A stretch of 64,000 nt of DNA from Callaeas wilsoni (taxonomy: Eukaryota > Chordata > Aves > Passeriformes > Callaeidae): positions 62,001-126,000 of the forward strand of contig VWPU01005274.1 in assembly GCA_013398955.1 (NCBI GenBank), written 5' to 3'. Position numbers and translations under genes: made by a program. This document shows, piece by piece, positions 1-12,679 of the stretch; position 1 is the stretch's first letter; each line of letters opens with the position of its first letter. The notes beneath the pieces are model-generated. The model saw nothing but the letters and a program-made list of their open reading frames with translations, had not been told where the DNA came from and made no database searches.

Positions 1-1428
1 TAGTTTAAAATTCTAATATCTTGCGGGTGCTGACCTGTGAAAGTAATGATTTATGAAGGGTATCACTCATGCTTGTGGCCTTTCTGAGTGGCCAGGTAAC
101 ACATGAAATTTGGATATTTTCTAGTCAGGTGAAAACTGTTTAATCTGGTGTCAAAAATTCTGTTATGGCTTTAGTTTTATTCTTTGCAAACCATCAAGTT
201 GTGGGGATTGAGCTGAAACTGATGGGCTCACCTACTGCCTAGGAGTTTTCCACTACCAGGAGACCACAGACCACCTTGTGAGGCAGTCTGCAGTCAGAAC
301 AGAGCAGTTTGGAGGGGCTGGAAATGTAGGGATTTATGGCACAGCATCAAAGTGCAGGTAGGTAACCCTGGCAGTACCCACCCTCCAGAAAAATGTGATC
401 CTGCACAGTCCTGAGTTTCCACAAGTTTAACATTATAGTATCGGTTATTCAACATCTCTCTAGTGAATTAAAGTTCAGCCTGAGGATTTATCTGTTGTTT
501 CATCTTGATGAGGCAAAAATGATTGAGTTTAGGCCAGGCATAGCTAATTTATCTTAATACAGATGAAGCCTGTATACCCATCTTCAAGTAAAGATCATGT
601 TTCTCTTCGTGATATCTGAGAGTCTTTAATTCTCTATCATGAGAACTTGCAGTTCCTCACTTAAAAAAGAATAATTAGAGAATTCAGTATGCCAGTTTTA
701 TCTGATTAAAAAAAGCGTGTAAGCTCTTCACCCAAAGTTTGTTGAGCTTATTTTATGTAAGACCAAAGTTGAGTAAAGACATAGGTCATTCAAAGAAGAC
801 TGTGTGGCATAGTATGAAGGTTGTTTTTCAGGTTCATAAAGTGATCTGATTTCATTTTGAGTTCCCAATTGATGTTTGTTTTTATTTAAAATGTCTGTAA
901 GGGTAACTGTTCAGAATGTACTATCCAAGATAATAGCATTAACTGGCATGGCTGCAAAATCAATAATAGTAACAAAAATATACCTCTACTGATTAAGAGT
1001 GACATAAAATAAATTTGTTAACTGAAATGGATGTAGTCAACAGTTTAAACACGTGTCTTAAATACTGTAATGCAATTCATAGTTCTTATTTTAACTTTTA
1101 GTTAATTTTTTAAAAGAACCTTTGAAAATATGTATTGCTTTTCTCCCCTTATAAAAAGACAAGCCAAACTGAGATAGAAAAGCATTTCATTTCCTCTAAT
1201 GGAGCTCCCACCTGCAAAAATAAACTTGATAACAAAACTGTAGTGTACTTCACCTAGAGAAAGTAATTGAAATTGGTAATTCATAAACTATAGACCAGCT
1301 TTGAAGGACAGGTCTTTGTCATCAGGCTTCATGAGAAACAGCAGAGCAGAAATAAAAATAGATCATTGACCAAAAATATCCTTTTCCAGCTGGGTCATTT
1401 AAAGAACTGTCCTTTTGGTTTTGTTTTT
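1..1428. other. AT-rich non-coding DNA
   Basis: No gene or clear repeat is seen. Around 955-1020 the sequence 'aaaatcaataatagtaac' and the following bases faintly resemble the A-rich part of a MIR/L2 core, but too weakly to call. The only frames are short and without recognisable features. Confidence 0.6.
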
Positions 1429-1429
1429 G

Positions 1430-1562
1430 TTTTTTTTTTTTTTAGTTATAAATACAGCTGATTCCAAAACTACCCCAAAAAGGGGTCTAACTCTAGAGGT
1501 CAAATACTCTGGAGGGTTTCATTCTTGCTTGCTTGCTTGCTTGGATTTTTTTTTTTTTTTTT
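1430..1562. repeat. Two poly-T tracts flanking a (CTTG)5 microsatellite
   Basis: T14 at 1430-1443, five tandem CTTG units at 1524-1543, then T17 at 1546-1562. The second T-run directly precedes ACAG at 1563-1566, so it could act as the polypyrimidine tract of a splice acceptor. Both T-runs are likely length-polymorphic. Confidence 0.9.
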
Positions 1563-1566
1563 ACAG

Positions 1567-1638
1567 CAGGAATGGTTATGGAGAGAAAGAAGTGTGATTT
1601 GCAAAAATATAAAGCCTGGAATAGGATCTTTGAGTCAG
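1567..1638 (+). other. Candidate 72-bp cassette exon (unidentified)
   Basis: A near-ideal acceptor (T17 then ACAG ending at 1566) is followed by 72 bp and a donor-like TCAG|gtatgc with GT at 1639-1640. The length is a multiple of three. Two frames are open; one reads MERKKCDLQKYKAWNRIFES within it. I do not recognise the peptide. Long T-tracts followed by AG occur often by chance in such DNA, so this is a weak candidate. It could be an unused or poison-type cryptic exon, or nothing. Confidence 0.12.
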
Positions 1639-1639
1639 G

Positions 1640-3565
1640 TATGCAAGCATACATTCACCAAGCTGTGACCAGGGCATGTCACTTCCAAACCCAGCAGATG
1701 TACCTTCTTGAAGTCTTCTCTGCACTGACTCATGGGTTTTGGATTTGGCACGTAAATCCAGATGTGTGGGCCACATATGCATTAACTTACTGAAGCTAAT
1801 TGTTAGTGTCTGTCGCGTAAGAAAGAACCGAATGGGAGCGCCTTGGGCACTCAACATGGCGTTGTCATAAAGACACAGGTCAACAATACAGCATGCTGAT
1901 TTTTACCTCATTTTGAGGGGAAAATGAAGAGACTTAGCCATTCATTTAGAAGTGTTCGAGCTCTTTGGAGATACTGCAGTTGAGATTAGATTCTTACTTA
2001 TCTGGGGGTTTTATATCTATATATACAGTTGAAAGTCATGGAAATGCTCAGTTTTTTGCAGATTTATTTTCTTTTTTATTTTCCATTTAGCTGTGAGGAT
2101 AAGACAGGTGAGAAGTACAGTGACCTCAGGTGGGCACTGAGGAAGTGATTTGCACTGTGCAAGGACAGGAGGTCGGCTGTAGTTTAGCTACAAGGATGCT
2201 GTGCCGGCACACGTCGCACAATGTCCTTGTGTCTCAGCATGCCAGAAACAGGCTGAGGAGCAGAAGAATGGACAGCATTTTCAGTGGCAGACCTGCAACA
2301 GGAGTCCACCAGCCACCCCTTGAATGTGAGTGGCAAAAAGCAGAGGGCTGCAGGAGAGGATCCCATGGATGTGCATGCTGCACGTGCTGATGTGCATCTC
2401 TGAGCAAGGCACCTGCGCTGCTGCAGCCCCGTGCAGCTTTGCTCCATCCCAGGGAAGCCCAGCAAGAGCTAACTAAAGTCATGCACTGGCAGCAGAAACA
2501 CTCTTACATTTGGGGAAGTCAGATCTTCAACTTCTGTAAACAGTTTTTGCTCCGGTGGGGGCTATTTGTTCATGCCTGCTGCTTGTTCTGGCTTCCAGCT
2601 TAAATTTAAGTTTGGCAAAACTTCGCTTGTGTCCCCTTCATGCAGTGGCATTTCATAGAAAAGACACATCTGGGAGACTACTACAGATGCTTCAGATGTG
2701 TAAAATGTTTATTCATTCTATCTCTTAAAATTATTTTAACACATAGGCACAGCTTGGAGCACATATATAAAACTGAGTATTGACAAGAGACAAAAAAATA
2801 TGAAGATTCTAGTTCAGGACTATCAGAGATAATGATACCTAAACACCTTAACCTCAAACTCATTAGTCTCACATATCTCAATCAATATGGATTCTCTCAG
2901 AAATCAATTTTCAGCAGCAAATATGATTGTTAAATAATTCACAAGTTACAGGCCTTCAGGCAAGAAGAGGTTAGAGAAGCAGAAGGAAGTGGTGATCTTG
3001 ACCTGAGATGTGATTTCAATTAAACGAGGAGAGCATCTGTAAAACACAGTTTTATGTTCAAGGTGTCAAACTGTTTAAAGAAAAGAGGATTACAGATGTA
3101 AATTGCAGTCTAAAGTATTTTAAAGACATTCTTATTTTTCATACATTAGCAGAAAGAATTGATCCGCAAGGAATGTGCCATCCCAGCCAGTACTACTGGC
3201 ATAATTTCTTTTGTTTATTTGCTTTTACTTTTTACCAGTCTTTATTTCATAGCTAATTTATTATGCAGTCTCAGTGAAAGGCAGAAGTGGTAAAAAACTT
3301 CAGGAGATTCTCTCAGATCTTTGAATATTTCTGACCAAAGGCATAGGAATTTGTGCTTATTATAAATTTTATTTTCTCATGTCTGCTTGGTTCTATACTC
3401 GTGTTTTCATATTTGCTGTTAGGTGAATGACAATTCTTAACAGAAACATAAATTTAGGGATGGAAACATCAGCTTGGTGGGATGGTACTACCACTGTAGC
3501 ACTTTTCTCAGGGTCTTATCATGCCTACTGCAGTCCACAGAAAGATTTGTATTGATCTGCTGAAT
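1640..3565. other. Non-coding DNA with a moderately GC-rich patch
   Basis: The segment 2130-2480 is GC-richer than its surroundings and opens several overlapping short frames on both strands (82-93 codons). They have mutually incompatible compositions and no known domain, which is what chance produces in GC-rich DNA. The rest is AT-rich with no recognised element. Confidence 0.55.
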
Positions 3566-3567
3566 CT

Positions 3568-3632
3568 TGGATCTGACTCTAATTATGCTTGTGTAAATTT
3601 GGAGTTACATCACTGAAGTTAATGGTATAATA
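3568..3632 (+). mobile_element. Decayed palindromic MITE-like fragment
   Basis: The string 'gtgtaaatttggagttac' followed by 'atcactgaagttaatgg' resembles the ancient sauropsid short repeat whose consensus carries 'tgtaaat...ggagtaactccattgaagtcaatgg'. I know this pattern from bird, turtle and crocodile DNA but do not recall its database name. Divergence is high and the ends are unclear. Confidence 0.45.
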
Positions 3633-6600
3633 ACTATATTATATTAATTCAAATATTCATATTCAGGCGCTGAATTCTTCTGATTTGTAGTTTAGTTGTG
3701 ATGTCCATAGATGCAAGTTGTAGTTTTAACACAATTTAGAAATCATAATTTAATTAAAAATATTTACTAACCTAATTATTTCTATACTAGACATCTCTTT
3801 GAAGTAATTATAATGATACATTTTAATCTGATGTTATCTGTATTCTGCCAGGGATTTTTCAATGGGCATAATTTGGATAAATATCAAGCACTTCAAATGC
3901 ATTTGAATTCAGCCCAGGTCAATAATGGTATTACTGTCTGAAGGCCCTCGATGGGTTTAGTCAGATGAGCTGGTGAGCTTATTCCAGTTTTGACAGCACT
4001 TAGATGCTCTGATGTCAGATACCAGCATAACAATTCAAGTAAGTGGAAGAATTGCAGTGAAATGTACCTTCAGGGAGGCACACCTGAGGCTTTTGTATAA
4101 AATCTAAATTCATTCCTAGTCTTTGAAGTGATGTGAGCTAAGGTTTGGGGTTACCATGCATGAGACAGAACTTGAGTGCCACACGTGATTTTAATTTCTT
4201 TCCAAAGCACCCCACCCTTCATGGTTGGCTGTCCGCCTTTCACTTGCACAAAGTTTCAGTTACATCAAAACTAAAGAGAAGGAAAAAAAAAAAAATCCCA
4301 ACAATGAACCTTTCCCTCCAGATCTTAGAAATGATGTGTAAGTTCACCATCTCTAACATTGTTCAAAACATGAAAAAACCCCTACTTTTTAAAATTCTTC
4401 CACTGTCTCTAAAAGTACTTCAGCCATTTTCTCTGTTAGCAGATGCATGAAAGAGTAAAGGGCTCTGGTTTTCTCTGCTGTGGATAATGAGGGAATTGTG
4501 AGCAGAAGTGAAAGGCAGCACCTGGCTGCTCCTGGGAAGGGGGACAACAGTAAGCAAGATCATAGAGATAGTTTTGTTATGTAGTGATGGGACTGAAGAC
4601 TCGATCCCCTTTTCTGTGTCAGATTACTGTGAAAACAGAAAATTTGTATCCATGAATAGGGTCACGGTCTGAGCTCATGTCCAAGAAAGTAAAAGAGGGA
4701 TCAGGAAAAGTGTTGATGTTTACTGCTATGGAATTACAGCCAACCACCTAAAAGGGATTTCAGTTAAAAATGGGCTAAAGTGAAGTGGAAAAGGTATAAC
4801 ATATCCTTATGTTACTCTTCGTTTCTCTGTCTGGTTTTGTGTTGAATGAACTTTGTTTTTAAAAATATATTTTGAAATGTGATTAGTGGTGAATGTCAGT
4901 GAAATTTATTGTACTGTTAAAATCCTATTGGGTCTTTGTTTATGAAATGTATTTTCCTGCATTCGAGGTTTAGGGAGGCTTGATAATGAGGCTGTGAAGA
5001 TTCATGGCCCCTTTTCTGCAGCTTAATTTAGGCTTTATATCAAATATGTAAAAGAACATTATATCTTCCTGCAGCCTGTGTGTGTGATACATTTTGTATT
5101 ATTTCCCTGCCAATGTTATTTCTTTTACAAATGCAGAGATGGAAGATGGTGACAAACTGACAAGCTTTGCTTTCTGTTATTTTCTGGGCTAGGAAGAGTA
5201 AATCTGAAAGCTGCTATGGTTGTAATTTTTATTAAGGTGAGACGTGCCCATGATCACATGTTCACCGAAGATTGCATTATTCTTGATTTAAAGAGTTAGT
5301 GAACAGCCAGCAGTGCAATTTGTGAGAGGTGTTCCAGAGGCCCACTGTCTCTGCTGCCAGCGGAGACCTTCCCCCTTCCAGGGCAGGACACCTGAAGATC
5401 AATGTCCCCATTGGAAAGCGGCATGGTGCCCCCAGCCATATGGCAGTGACCTGGCAGTGAGCTTTATTTAGCAGTAGAGGTGTAGCTGAGGGATACTCTC
5501 GTCCTTGACTGTAGTGAGCTTGGGAGGACGGTGACTACAGTGGAAGGGTGTGACTTAGATTTCTACAGAGTGGGTGCGATCTCCTCCTCATTCTGCTGAT
5601 TCTCCGTGCTGCTGTCTGTCAGTGCAGAGAGGCTCGGGCATGGTAGGATTGGTCCCCAGGTGATTTTGGTCTGTTGCTCCAACGTAGCATATCTCCTCCA
5701 GGAAGGTGTAGCTGTACCTGATTTAAGGAAACACCGTATATTGATCTGTCCCATAATTTAGGAGGATCTTGAATTCATGTTTTCCTCGTACAGTGCATTA
5801 CTTCCCTCTCAATGCTCAAATCCTGCCCAAATCCAGGTTCATTGGGAGTGGCACACAGGTGTCTCTGGACACAATGGTTCTCAATTCTTCAAATATCCTA
5901 TTTGCTAACTTGGTCAATTGACAGTCTCTGGCCATAAACAGGAGAAAGATTTCTGAGGGATGGATATACAGGAAGAGTAGGGCTAGATGTTTCCATTTGT
6001 TACAGGTGCATCTTTAAGTACAAGACAAGGGCACTGCTTCCTGCACGTCAGTGTAATTGAAATTAGAACCCTGCCCCAGCAGTCTGTAAAGAAACTGATA
6101 AAGATCAATTCCGCTACCAAAAACTGAAATACCACAAATTGACCTCCTCTTGCTTACACGATAGAAACTCTGAGTAAACCCACTGAAGGCTGGGGAGTGA
6201 CATATGTAAAATTCTTGTTCTGTGATCAAGCCCCGAAGCCTTTGCAAGTGAAAGCTTTCATTTGCTGGCATCTTTCGGATTGATAGCAGCAGTTAGGGAG
6301 TGAAACCATCAGCTCCATCTCTAAGATCTCTAGAAGCAGCACATCTCTGGTTTGAATTGTTCCGAGTTTTGTCTTTGAATCCTACCTCTGCTATGTTTGA
6401 GATGTTGTTTAGCCAGAAAAAACCCAAATCTTTAGGGCCAAGCTTTCCTTTCAGCTGTGTCCTGGGATGTCAAGAGAACAAAGCTCCGTTAATTGTTCCT
6501 CATTCAGGATGCATAGCATGGCATTATAATACTCAAACAATATTCATTAGGCAAAACAGTTGCAATAATTATCTTATAAAAAGTCAGGCAGGGTAATTTC

Positions 6601-7600
6601 TTTTAAAATGAGGATAATCTCCTGAGGAGATTCTGCTTCAGTTTTGTTTTTGTTTGTTTATTTTTGGCTGAATGGTTTTAAATAGAAATTACTGAGGTGT
6701 CAATGACCTCTGGGTTCAATTGAATTAAGACATTTAAATGAAGTTTAAGCAATATAGGTATTTGCTGGGAGGTAGAAAGTGGTATATAGAAAATATACTA
6801 CAAATTTTGTAATGAAGCAATGGCCAAAAATCAGGTGGTAGAGCAATTTTAAGCATTTCACTAAGGCCCTTGAAATTTGGAAAATGACATCTTATCCTTA
6901 GCTATCCTCAGGTTGTTCTGGTTTTTGATGATTTGTAACATGACTGGGGTTTTTTTATTCATCTCTGGGGACTCATACAGGGCATGAAAAACAGCAATAG
7001 CATTCCTCCTTCTTTATTTCTTTTACTTCTCACTTCAAATGTTATTCCCAGGTATTAGCAAAATCCTGTACCGGGGTCTCATTATAGGTGATCAGCACAA
7101 AAGAAGGACATGCCAGTAGCTAAGTATTTAAAAAAATCATTCCTTTTTACTGGAGACCATGATAATTATCCTTCAAAAATCAGGAGCATTTCTAGCAAGC
7201 CAAGGTTCTCCTTCTTTGGATTCAGTAGAGTAGTTTCCAGAAGACACCAATAGTACTGTGAGATTAATTCAATACTAGGATGCACTGCATTGATCTTTCT
7301 GATGTCATTGCCTTAAATTATTATAGGATACAACTAAAAAACAGATCTAGAATATATATGAACAAGAACATGATCCAGGAGTATTTTTCCTCATTCTAAT
7401 AATGACTTAGTAGACCAAATCTTTGCTTTGAGAAATCCAACTTTATTTCAGTTTTCAAAAGACGGAGGGTTTTTTTTAATTTTAAATCTGAAGGGGGTGG
7501 GTTGTAGCAAGAAGATTGATCATGGACAGAGAAGGCTAGGAGCTGATCTGATCATATACTCTCTTATTCAAATTCATGAATAATTTTCACTTGTACGAAT
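3633..7600. other. AT-rich non-coding DNA
   Basis: No gene is recognised. A13 lies at 4283-4295. A faint MITE-like match ('aaatcctgcccaaatcc') sits near 5818-5860. Frames at 4145-4450 (+), 6014-6271 (-) and 6300-6596 (+) are of chance length and show no domain, signal peptide or conserved motif. Confidence 0.55.
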
Positions 7601-7601
7601 T

Positions 7602-7685
7602 GCCCACTGGAGTCTGTGGCACTTCTTATGTGAGACAGGATCACTCACTTTACGCAAATACAGGTTTACAGGATGAGGATCTAGG
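7602..7685 (-). mobile_element. Palindromic MITE-like repeat fragment
   Basis: The order 'cccactggagtctgtgg', 'cttatgtgag', 'gatcactcac', 'acgcaaatacaggtttacaggatgagg' matches half of an ancient amniote repeat. The remembered pattern is 'cccattgaagtcaatggg ... tactcatgtgagtaa ... actcacgcaaatgtttgcaggatcagg'. The other arm is lost or too diverged. It is the same family as the copy at 48207-48303. Strand is nominal because the element is self-complementary. Confidence 0.55.
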
Positions 7686-8335
7686 CTGTGTTATTACAGG
7701 GTCATTTCCTGATACAGTCTTGCCTTTTTTACTTCTTACTCACTAATTCTGTGGCTTCTTTCCTTCTGGCAGAAGAGGTTGTTGCATCATTAGTAATGGA
7801 GCTTATTATTCTCTTTAATATTGGAATTATATCTGAAAAAGCTTGAAGGTGTATTCATTTCTTTAGGAGCATTAATATTAAAAGATGCTACAGTCTTTGA
7901 GTTATACTATGTATAATTTTAAAATAATTTTGGCACTTTTCCCCTCTGGCAACTGAAGCCTTTAACCTTGCAGGACTCTAATTTACAGTGACACCACAGT
8001 CTTTTCAAAGGCAACATTATTATGTGACTGATACTGAAATGGTACAGTCAAAAATAAGCAGAAAGTAATTGAGGAACAAAATTACTACAATAAGGCAGAC
8101 CCGACTTGGAGACCAAGGGCCACATTCTGCTTGCTTTACTTGAACAAGGAGTCCCGTTGCATCTCATTTGGATGTGCAGCAGTAGCATAAACCCAGGGAA
8201 AAGCTCCCGTGAAGTCACCATTGTAACCAAGGCTGGAACGTGAGACAGAATTATGCATGTGTATGTAGAGGGAGGAAGAGATTGTGCAAAATATTCATTT
8301 AATTTGAATATGTATAGGAAGTGAATGAAAATGTT

Positions 8336-8402
8336 GGGCCAAATCCTGCTTTCTTTTACATTAATGCAGCCCCACAATGTCTGTTGAGGGTAGAATTTGA
8401 TC
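8336..8402 (+). mobile_element. Short palindromic MITE-like fragment
   Basis: It opens with 'gggccaaatcctgct' and closes with 'agggtagaatttgatctg', the roughly inverted ends expected of this repeat type. The interior 'tttacattaatgcag' recalls the 'ttacactggtgtaaa' core. Internal sequence appears deleted. Confidence 0.5.
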
Positions 8403-9640
8403 TGACATTAGCACAAACTAACTTTTACATTTGCCAGATTCTTATTTGCTCACAGCGTGTGGCCAGCCAGAAATATAAATAAATCAAATCTGTTTCTAGG
8501 AAGATTCCAGCAACCCTTTGAAACTTTCCTTCTTTGCATTACAAGAAAAGAAGAGGTAGAAGAAAGGGGAGAGGATGGAGGGTTACATAAATGAGAGCAG
8601 GTGCGGTCGTGCAGAAGTAACTATTCAGCATATGTAAGTGCAGTTGGAAAATCATTGTCTTGCAGAGAATACTTGAAATTGGTCCCTAATGGCCTTGGTT
8701 TTTTGTCATATGGTCTTGATTATCAGGCTAAAATTGCATTGCCTATGCCTTTAGTGTGAACGAGATGGATGAATAATTATTACGTGCACTGAATACCTCT
8801 CTGCGAGGAGGAACCAGGACATCCCCTGGTCACCACAGCTACCATTTCACCTTGCTGTCAAGAAAACTGCAAGTGGCCAATTCATCACTTCCTTATTGTT
8901 CTTAAAATATATGTTTATAGTAATAAGTGCTCATACCTGCACTAAGAATGGGCAATGCAAAACCTCAGCATTGCAAGGAATAGCTGCGAGACAGGTTATT
9001 TTTGGGACTCGGGGTGTGCAAGCCCTAAGTGCCTTATCCCATTTATAAAGACCTTACTTTATCTCTGTGTTCATGCAGATCTCTGTGGCTATATTAAGGA
9101 GCATAATTAATTTCTAGTAAATAAAACAAGCACGTGCAAGATACCCGAAATTAGTTTTGGCGTCTGTTCAGAAATTAGTTGCCATCTTTTTCCTTTTTAG
9201 CTGTTGGAAAAGGGCTCTCATGCTGCCTTACTTCCCTCTGCCTACCTTTGTCTCAATTACTAGTTACTAACACAATAACAGAAGTGGTCATAATGAGGTT
9301 AACAGGAATGTTATTGCTAGCACTGAGTCTCTGTGGTACCAAAAAGATCACTCCACCCCCCCACTGGCCCCTCGACAGAAAGGGAGATGTGATGATGGTA
9401 AGGTTCAGAAGAGCTCTGAAATTCATGGGGATGGCCACACCGCTTGGTCATCACCTGGATATTCACATTAACTCATGGCTGGGCGTGACTGCAGCTCACT
9501 CTCTGTGCAATCCTTTGCAATACTGGCAATTAGCTGTGGGATCCACCAGTTTCTAAATGATGCAGGTTGAGCCACAAATAGAGCACAACAGCCTGCATTT
9601 CCTTTTGGCATCTGATCAGAAGGACTGCATGTGCGCAGGG
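8403..9640. other. Non-coding DNA with a polypurine tract
   Basis: A 42-base, almost pure A/G tract lies at 8541-8582. A 125-codon frame at 9179-9556 has no recognisable domain and no coding-like flanks, and is taken as chance. Nothing else is identified. Confidence 0.5.
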
Positions 9641-9649
9641 TACAAGTGT

Positions 9650-9840
9650 TTCAGGACAAGATTTCCAGTGTCTGCAGGTTTTTATAATTAATTATGTGTT
9701 GCCATTTGCCATTAAAACCCTAATGAAGTGCCTAAAAACAGTTTTGATTAAATAATCAGACAATCACCCCAACTATTCAAATCTACTGATTATCTCCTAC
9801 CGGTTGTTTCAGCAGTGACTGCCTATTACGGACCTAAAAA
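9650..9840. promoter_or_regulatory. Possible conserved non-coding element rich in homeodomain-type sites
   Basis: The perfect 12-bp palindrome ATAATTAATTAT at 9684-9695 contains two overlapping homeodomain core sites. Downstream, TGATTA and TAATCA form an inverted repeat separated by AA at 9745-9758. The non-repetitive texture is typical of developmental enhancers. That function is inferred from motifs alone; conservation was not tested. Confidence 0.25.
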
Positions 9841-10264
9841 AATATATGTAGCTTACATTTGAAGAAAAGAAAGAAAAAGGTAATAAAAAAATCACATTTA
9901 AGAGAATGGGTTTTAACCATGGTTTAGTATCTTCTATCAAATTCTCCAAATACTCTTCTTGCATGACTAAATTAATCATTGCGAAACATTTCCCTTGAAC
10001 TTACATGTTCTTTTATACCTGTATTACAGATGTCTGTACTCAAGTGTGCTACATCCCTGCACTCACAACAAAATGTGTAGTTAACTCAGGTTAACTATGA
10101 TCCAATGATCTGGATGATGACTGATCAAATTAACATCTGAATTAAACCTGAAGAGAAGGCTGAAATAAAGTGCAAGCTGCTAGTCTCAATTTTCAGTTTT
10201 CTCTCATTAGCTATCCCAAGTTGTCTGGCCCAAGGTAAAGTGGATTTCTTGTTCCCTAGAGTAC

Positions 10265-10362
10265 CAAAAATACCTGAGGAAAAGCCAAGTGACCTGCCTA
10301 AAATAAGTGCCAGAGCAGGATGTGAGGATTAGGACTTCAGCTAAGCTGCTGTGTAACCCATG
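10265..10362 (-). mobile_element. MIR-type SINE relic, antisense
   Basis: The string 'ctgaggaaaagccaagtgacctgcctaaaat' continuing into 'aagtgccagagcaggatgtgaggattagg' parallels the reverse complement of MIR ('ctgaggcacagagaggttaagtgacttgcccaaggtcacac...agtggcagagc.ggatttgaaccc'). Short gaps and many substitutions fit a very old copy. Ends are approximate. Confidence 0.6.
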
Positions 10363-10370
10363 AGCACTTG

Positions 10371-12550
10371 CAGCAGACTTTGGGTAGCAGCCTGCCCCCC
10401 CCGTCTTTCTAAACCCAATATGAAAGGCATTGCTCACGTGGAACTGAACCACTGACTAAACAAATCACCTGAAGGAAGATCTGATGGTGAAAACCAGATG
10501 TTCTGATTTTTTTGGCGATGCAGTCTATCCACTTAGGTAGGATTCAAGTGGTCTGAATCTCCCCCTTGGCACCTCATTGATTTCTGTTGATATTGATTTG
10601 CATTGGAGTAGCCTCTGGCTGTTTTGAAGTATCATTTTAAAAGGCTTAATCTGTTCAGATAGTGGACATCAGTCTTAATCTGGGACTGTGATGGAACTTT
10701 TTTTGAGATTGGAGGTTTTGGCTCTCACAAGGGTCTCAGACTCCTTCTGTATCATGCAGTGTTGCAAAAGGTCATGCATTTCTTGATGTTCTCCACTGCA
10801 GTCACTGAGCTGCTGCAGGGTGTTGCCAGAGGTCACAGCTATGAGGGTGTCAGGAGCTCCTGGCTGTCCACACGTGTGGCTTCCTGAACAGGCTATGGTA
10901 AATTCAAACTGTGCCTCTCAGTAAAAATTACTGGAGTCGTCCTGCTATGAATTCCAACCATAGACATCAGGGATATTATTATGTAAAGGGATGCTATTGA
11001 TATTAAAAAAAAAAAAAAAAAAAAAAGACATAACAACATAAAAAACCTAGATGCTAAAATTTGGTAGTTTATCATGTCTCAGGCTTTTCTTTTAACTTTC
11101 TTCTCTAATTGAAAAAGCTAAATTGATTGAAGCATTTGAGCCCTGATTTAGCTTTTAAAAAAAGAAGCAGAAGCTAAAAATGGCTCAGCAAAGCAACTGA
11201 AATGCTATCACAAGCTCTTGAGATCGATAAGCTAGGGGAAAAAAAGGAAGAAGAAAAGTTTTTGAGTGACAGTGTAAAAATGGGAAATTTAAATACATCT
11301 ATATCGTTGCATTTTGCTCCATTGTGGATTGCATAAATACACTTTGGCAGTGTGTTTTTATGCAATCTAGAAGGTGATCTGTTAGCACCACTGAATTTGT
11401 GTTTATGTTCCAAATTGTAAACTACATTTATAGCAATATTTCTATATTAAGGTATTAATGCCAGAAGTGCTACCTAAGCTTAACTTTACCAATATAACTC
11501 AAAATGTAGTTTATAGCACTATAAATAGTAACATTGATATTGACACTTACAGCAGCATCTAACTCCCTGGAAAGCTGTTTCTGATGCTAAATGAAAATGC
11601 GAGGCACCGACAGTGTATTTATACAAACCAGGGAGTACAAATAGTACTTCATAGTTCTCATTGTTGAAATTCCCGTGTGCTAAAGAGTATTTAAATATTT
11701 AGTGGCATTGCCAAATACTCCAATTTAAAAAACAATGTGTGCATGTATATTAGATACATGTTATTACTGTTTATAATAATGCTAACCTCATGAATAAAAA
11801 TATTAAATAACCGGCTGTTACCCATTGTTGGAGATTGATCATTTGTGATTTCACTTTGTTCCTTGCCTATTTTTTTTGGGAGTCTTCTGGATTTTCACTA
11901 GAGGTCTTCTCATGTCTCTGAAATGTCTGGAAATTACAACCACAGCTGTTGACTTCCGCAAACCCTCCTTTAATTGAAGGGTCTGTGATAGGGAGCCACT
12001 TTATGGCTTCACCTCTCCTCCTGAAGCACACACGGCAAGCTGCTGCGTGCCGAACTTTACCTCGTTTAAAGAAAGAAGGAGCAAGGGGAGTCATCAATTC
12101 ACCAAATCCTGATTTTGACTATTCTGAAAGTAATAAAAAGTTAATCCATTTTTTCCCGTACTTTTAATTTAGAATAACATCTGACAGGTTAGATCATTTA
12201 AGAAGTTTGTATTTGACTGTCGCCTAATTTTAGGCATTAGCTTAAAGTTCTCACTCAGGACCTCAGAAACACAAATCCAGTTCCTTTTTCTTTCTAGGAG
12301 GTCTTGAGCTGTATTCTCAAGAGAAGACCCTATGCACTGTGTGTGTGTGAAAAGGAAAATTTCTGAAGATTGCGTATAACAATCTATCCAACATGCAACT
12401 TCTAAAAAAAGTATCTGCTGAAATGCAAAATTAATCATTCTCTGTCTTTTGCGCTGACATTTTTACTTGCAGTTTGTGGCATAAAAGGGTTTATGTAATT
12501 TTTGGCTACATTACACATGCTGAATATGACAAGGATGATGTTTTGTGGTT
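10371..12550. other. AT-rich non-coding DNA
   Basis: Apart from the A22 run and a short (GT)n stretch near 12338-12349, nothing is recognised. Overlapping opposite-strand frames at 11867-12167 are chance products. Confidence 0.55.
11005..11026. repeat. A22 homopolymer
   Basis: Uninterrupted run of 22 adenines. No retrotransposed body is recognised next to it, so it need not be a retroposon tail. Confidence 0.95.
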
Positions 12551-12552
12551 TA

Positions 12553-12675
12553 GAGTTCTAGGTTTTATTCTCAGCGCTCCTAGAGAATCACTGTTCAAGT
12601 ATGGACAAGTTTATTTACTGTCTTGTTTTCCTCATTTCTAAATTAGCTATGATTGTTTCCTTTGATGATACCTTA
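12553..12675 (+). mobile_element. Possible MIR-type SINE relic, sense
   Basis: The phrase 'gagttctaggttttattctcagc' recalls the MIR 'ggttcaaatcccagc' region. After a gap, 'acaagtttatttactgtcttgttttcctcatttctaaatt' recalls 'gcaagtcacttaacctctctgtgcctcagtttcctcatctgtaaaat'. Similarity is patchy but in the correct order. The 82-codon frame starting at 12601 overlaps this relic and is not a gene. Confidence 0.45.
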
Positions 12676-12679
12676 CATA

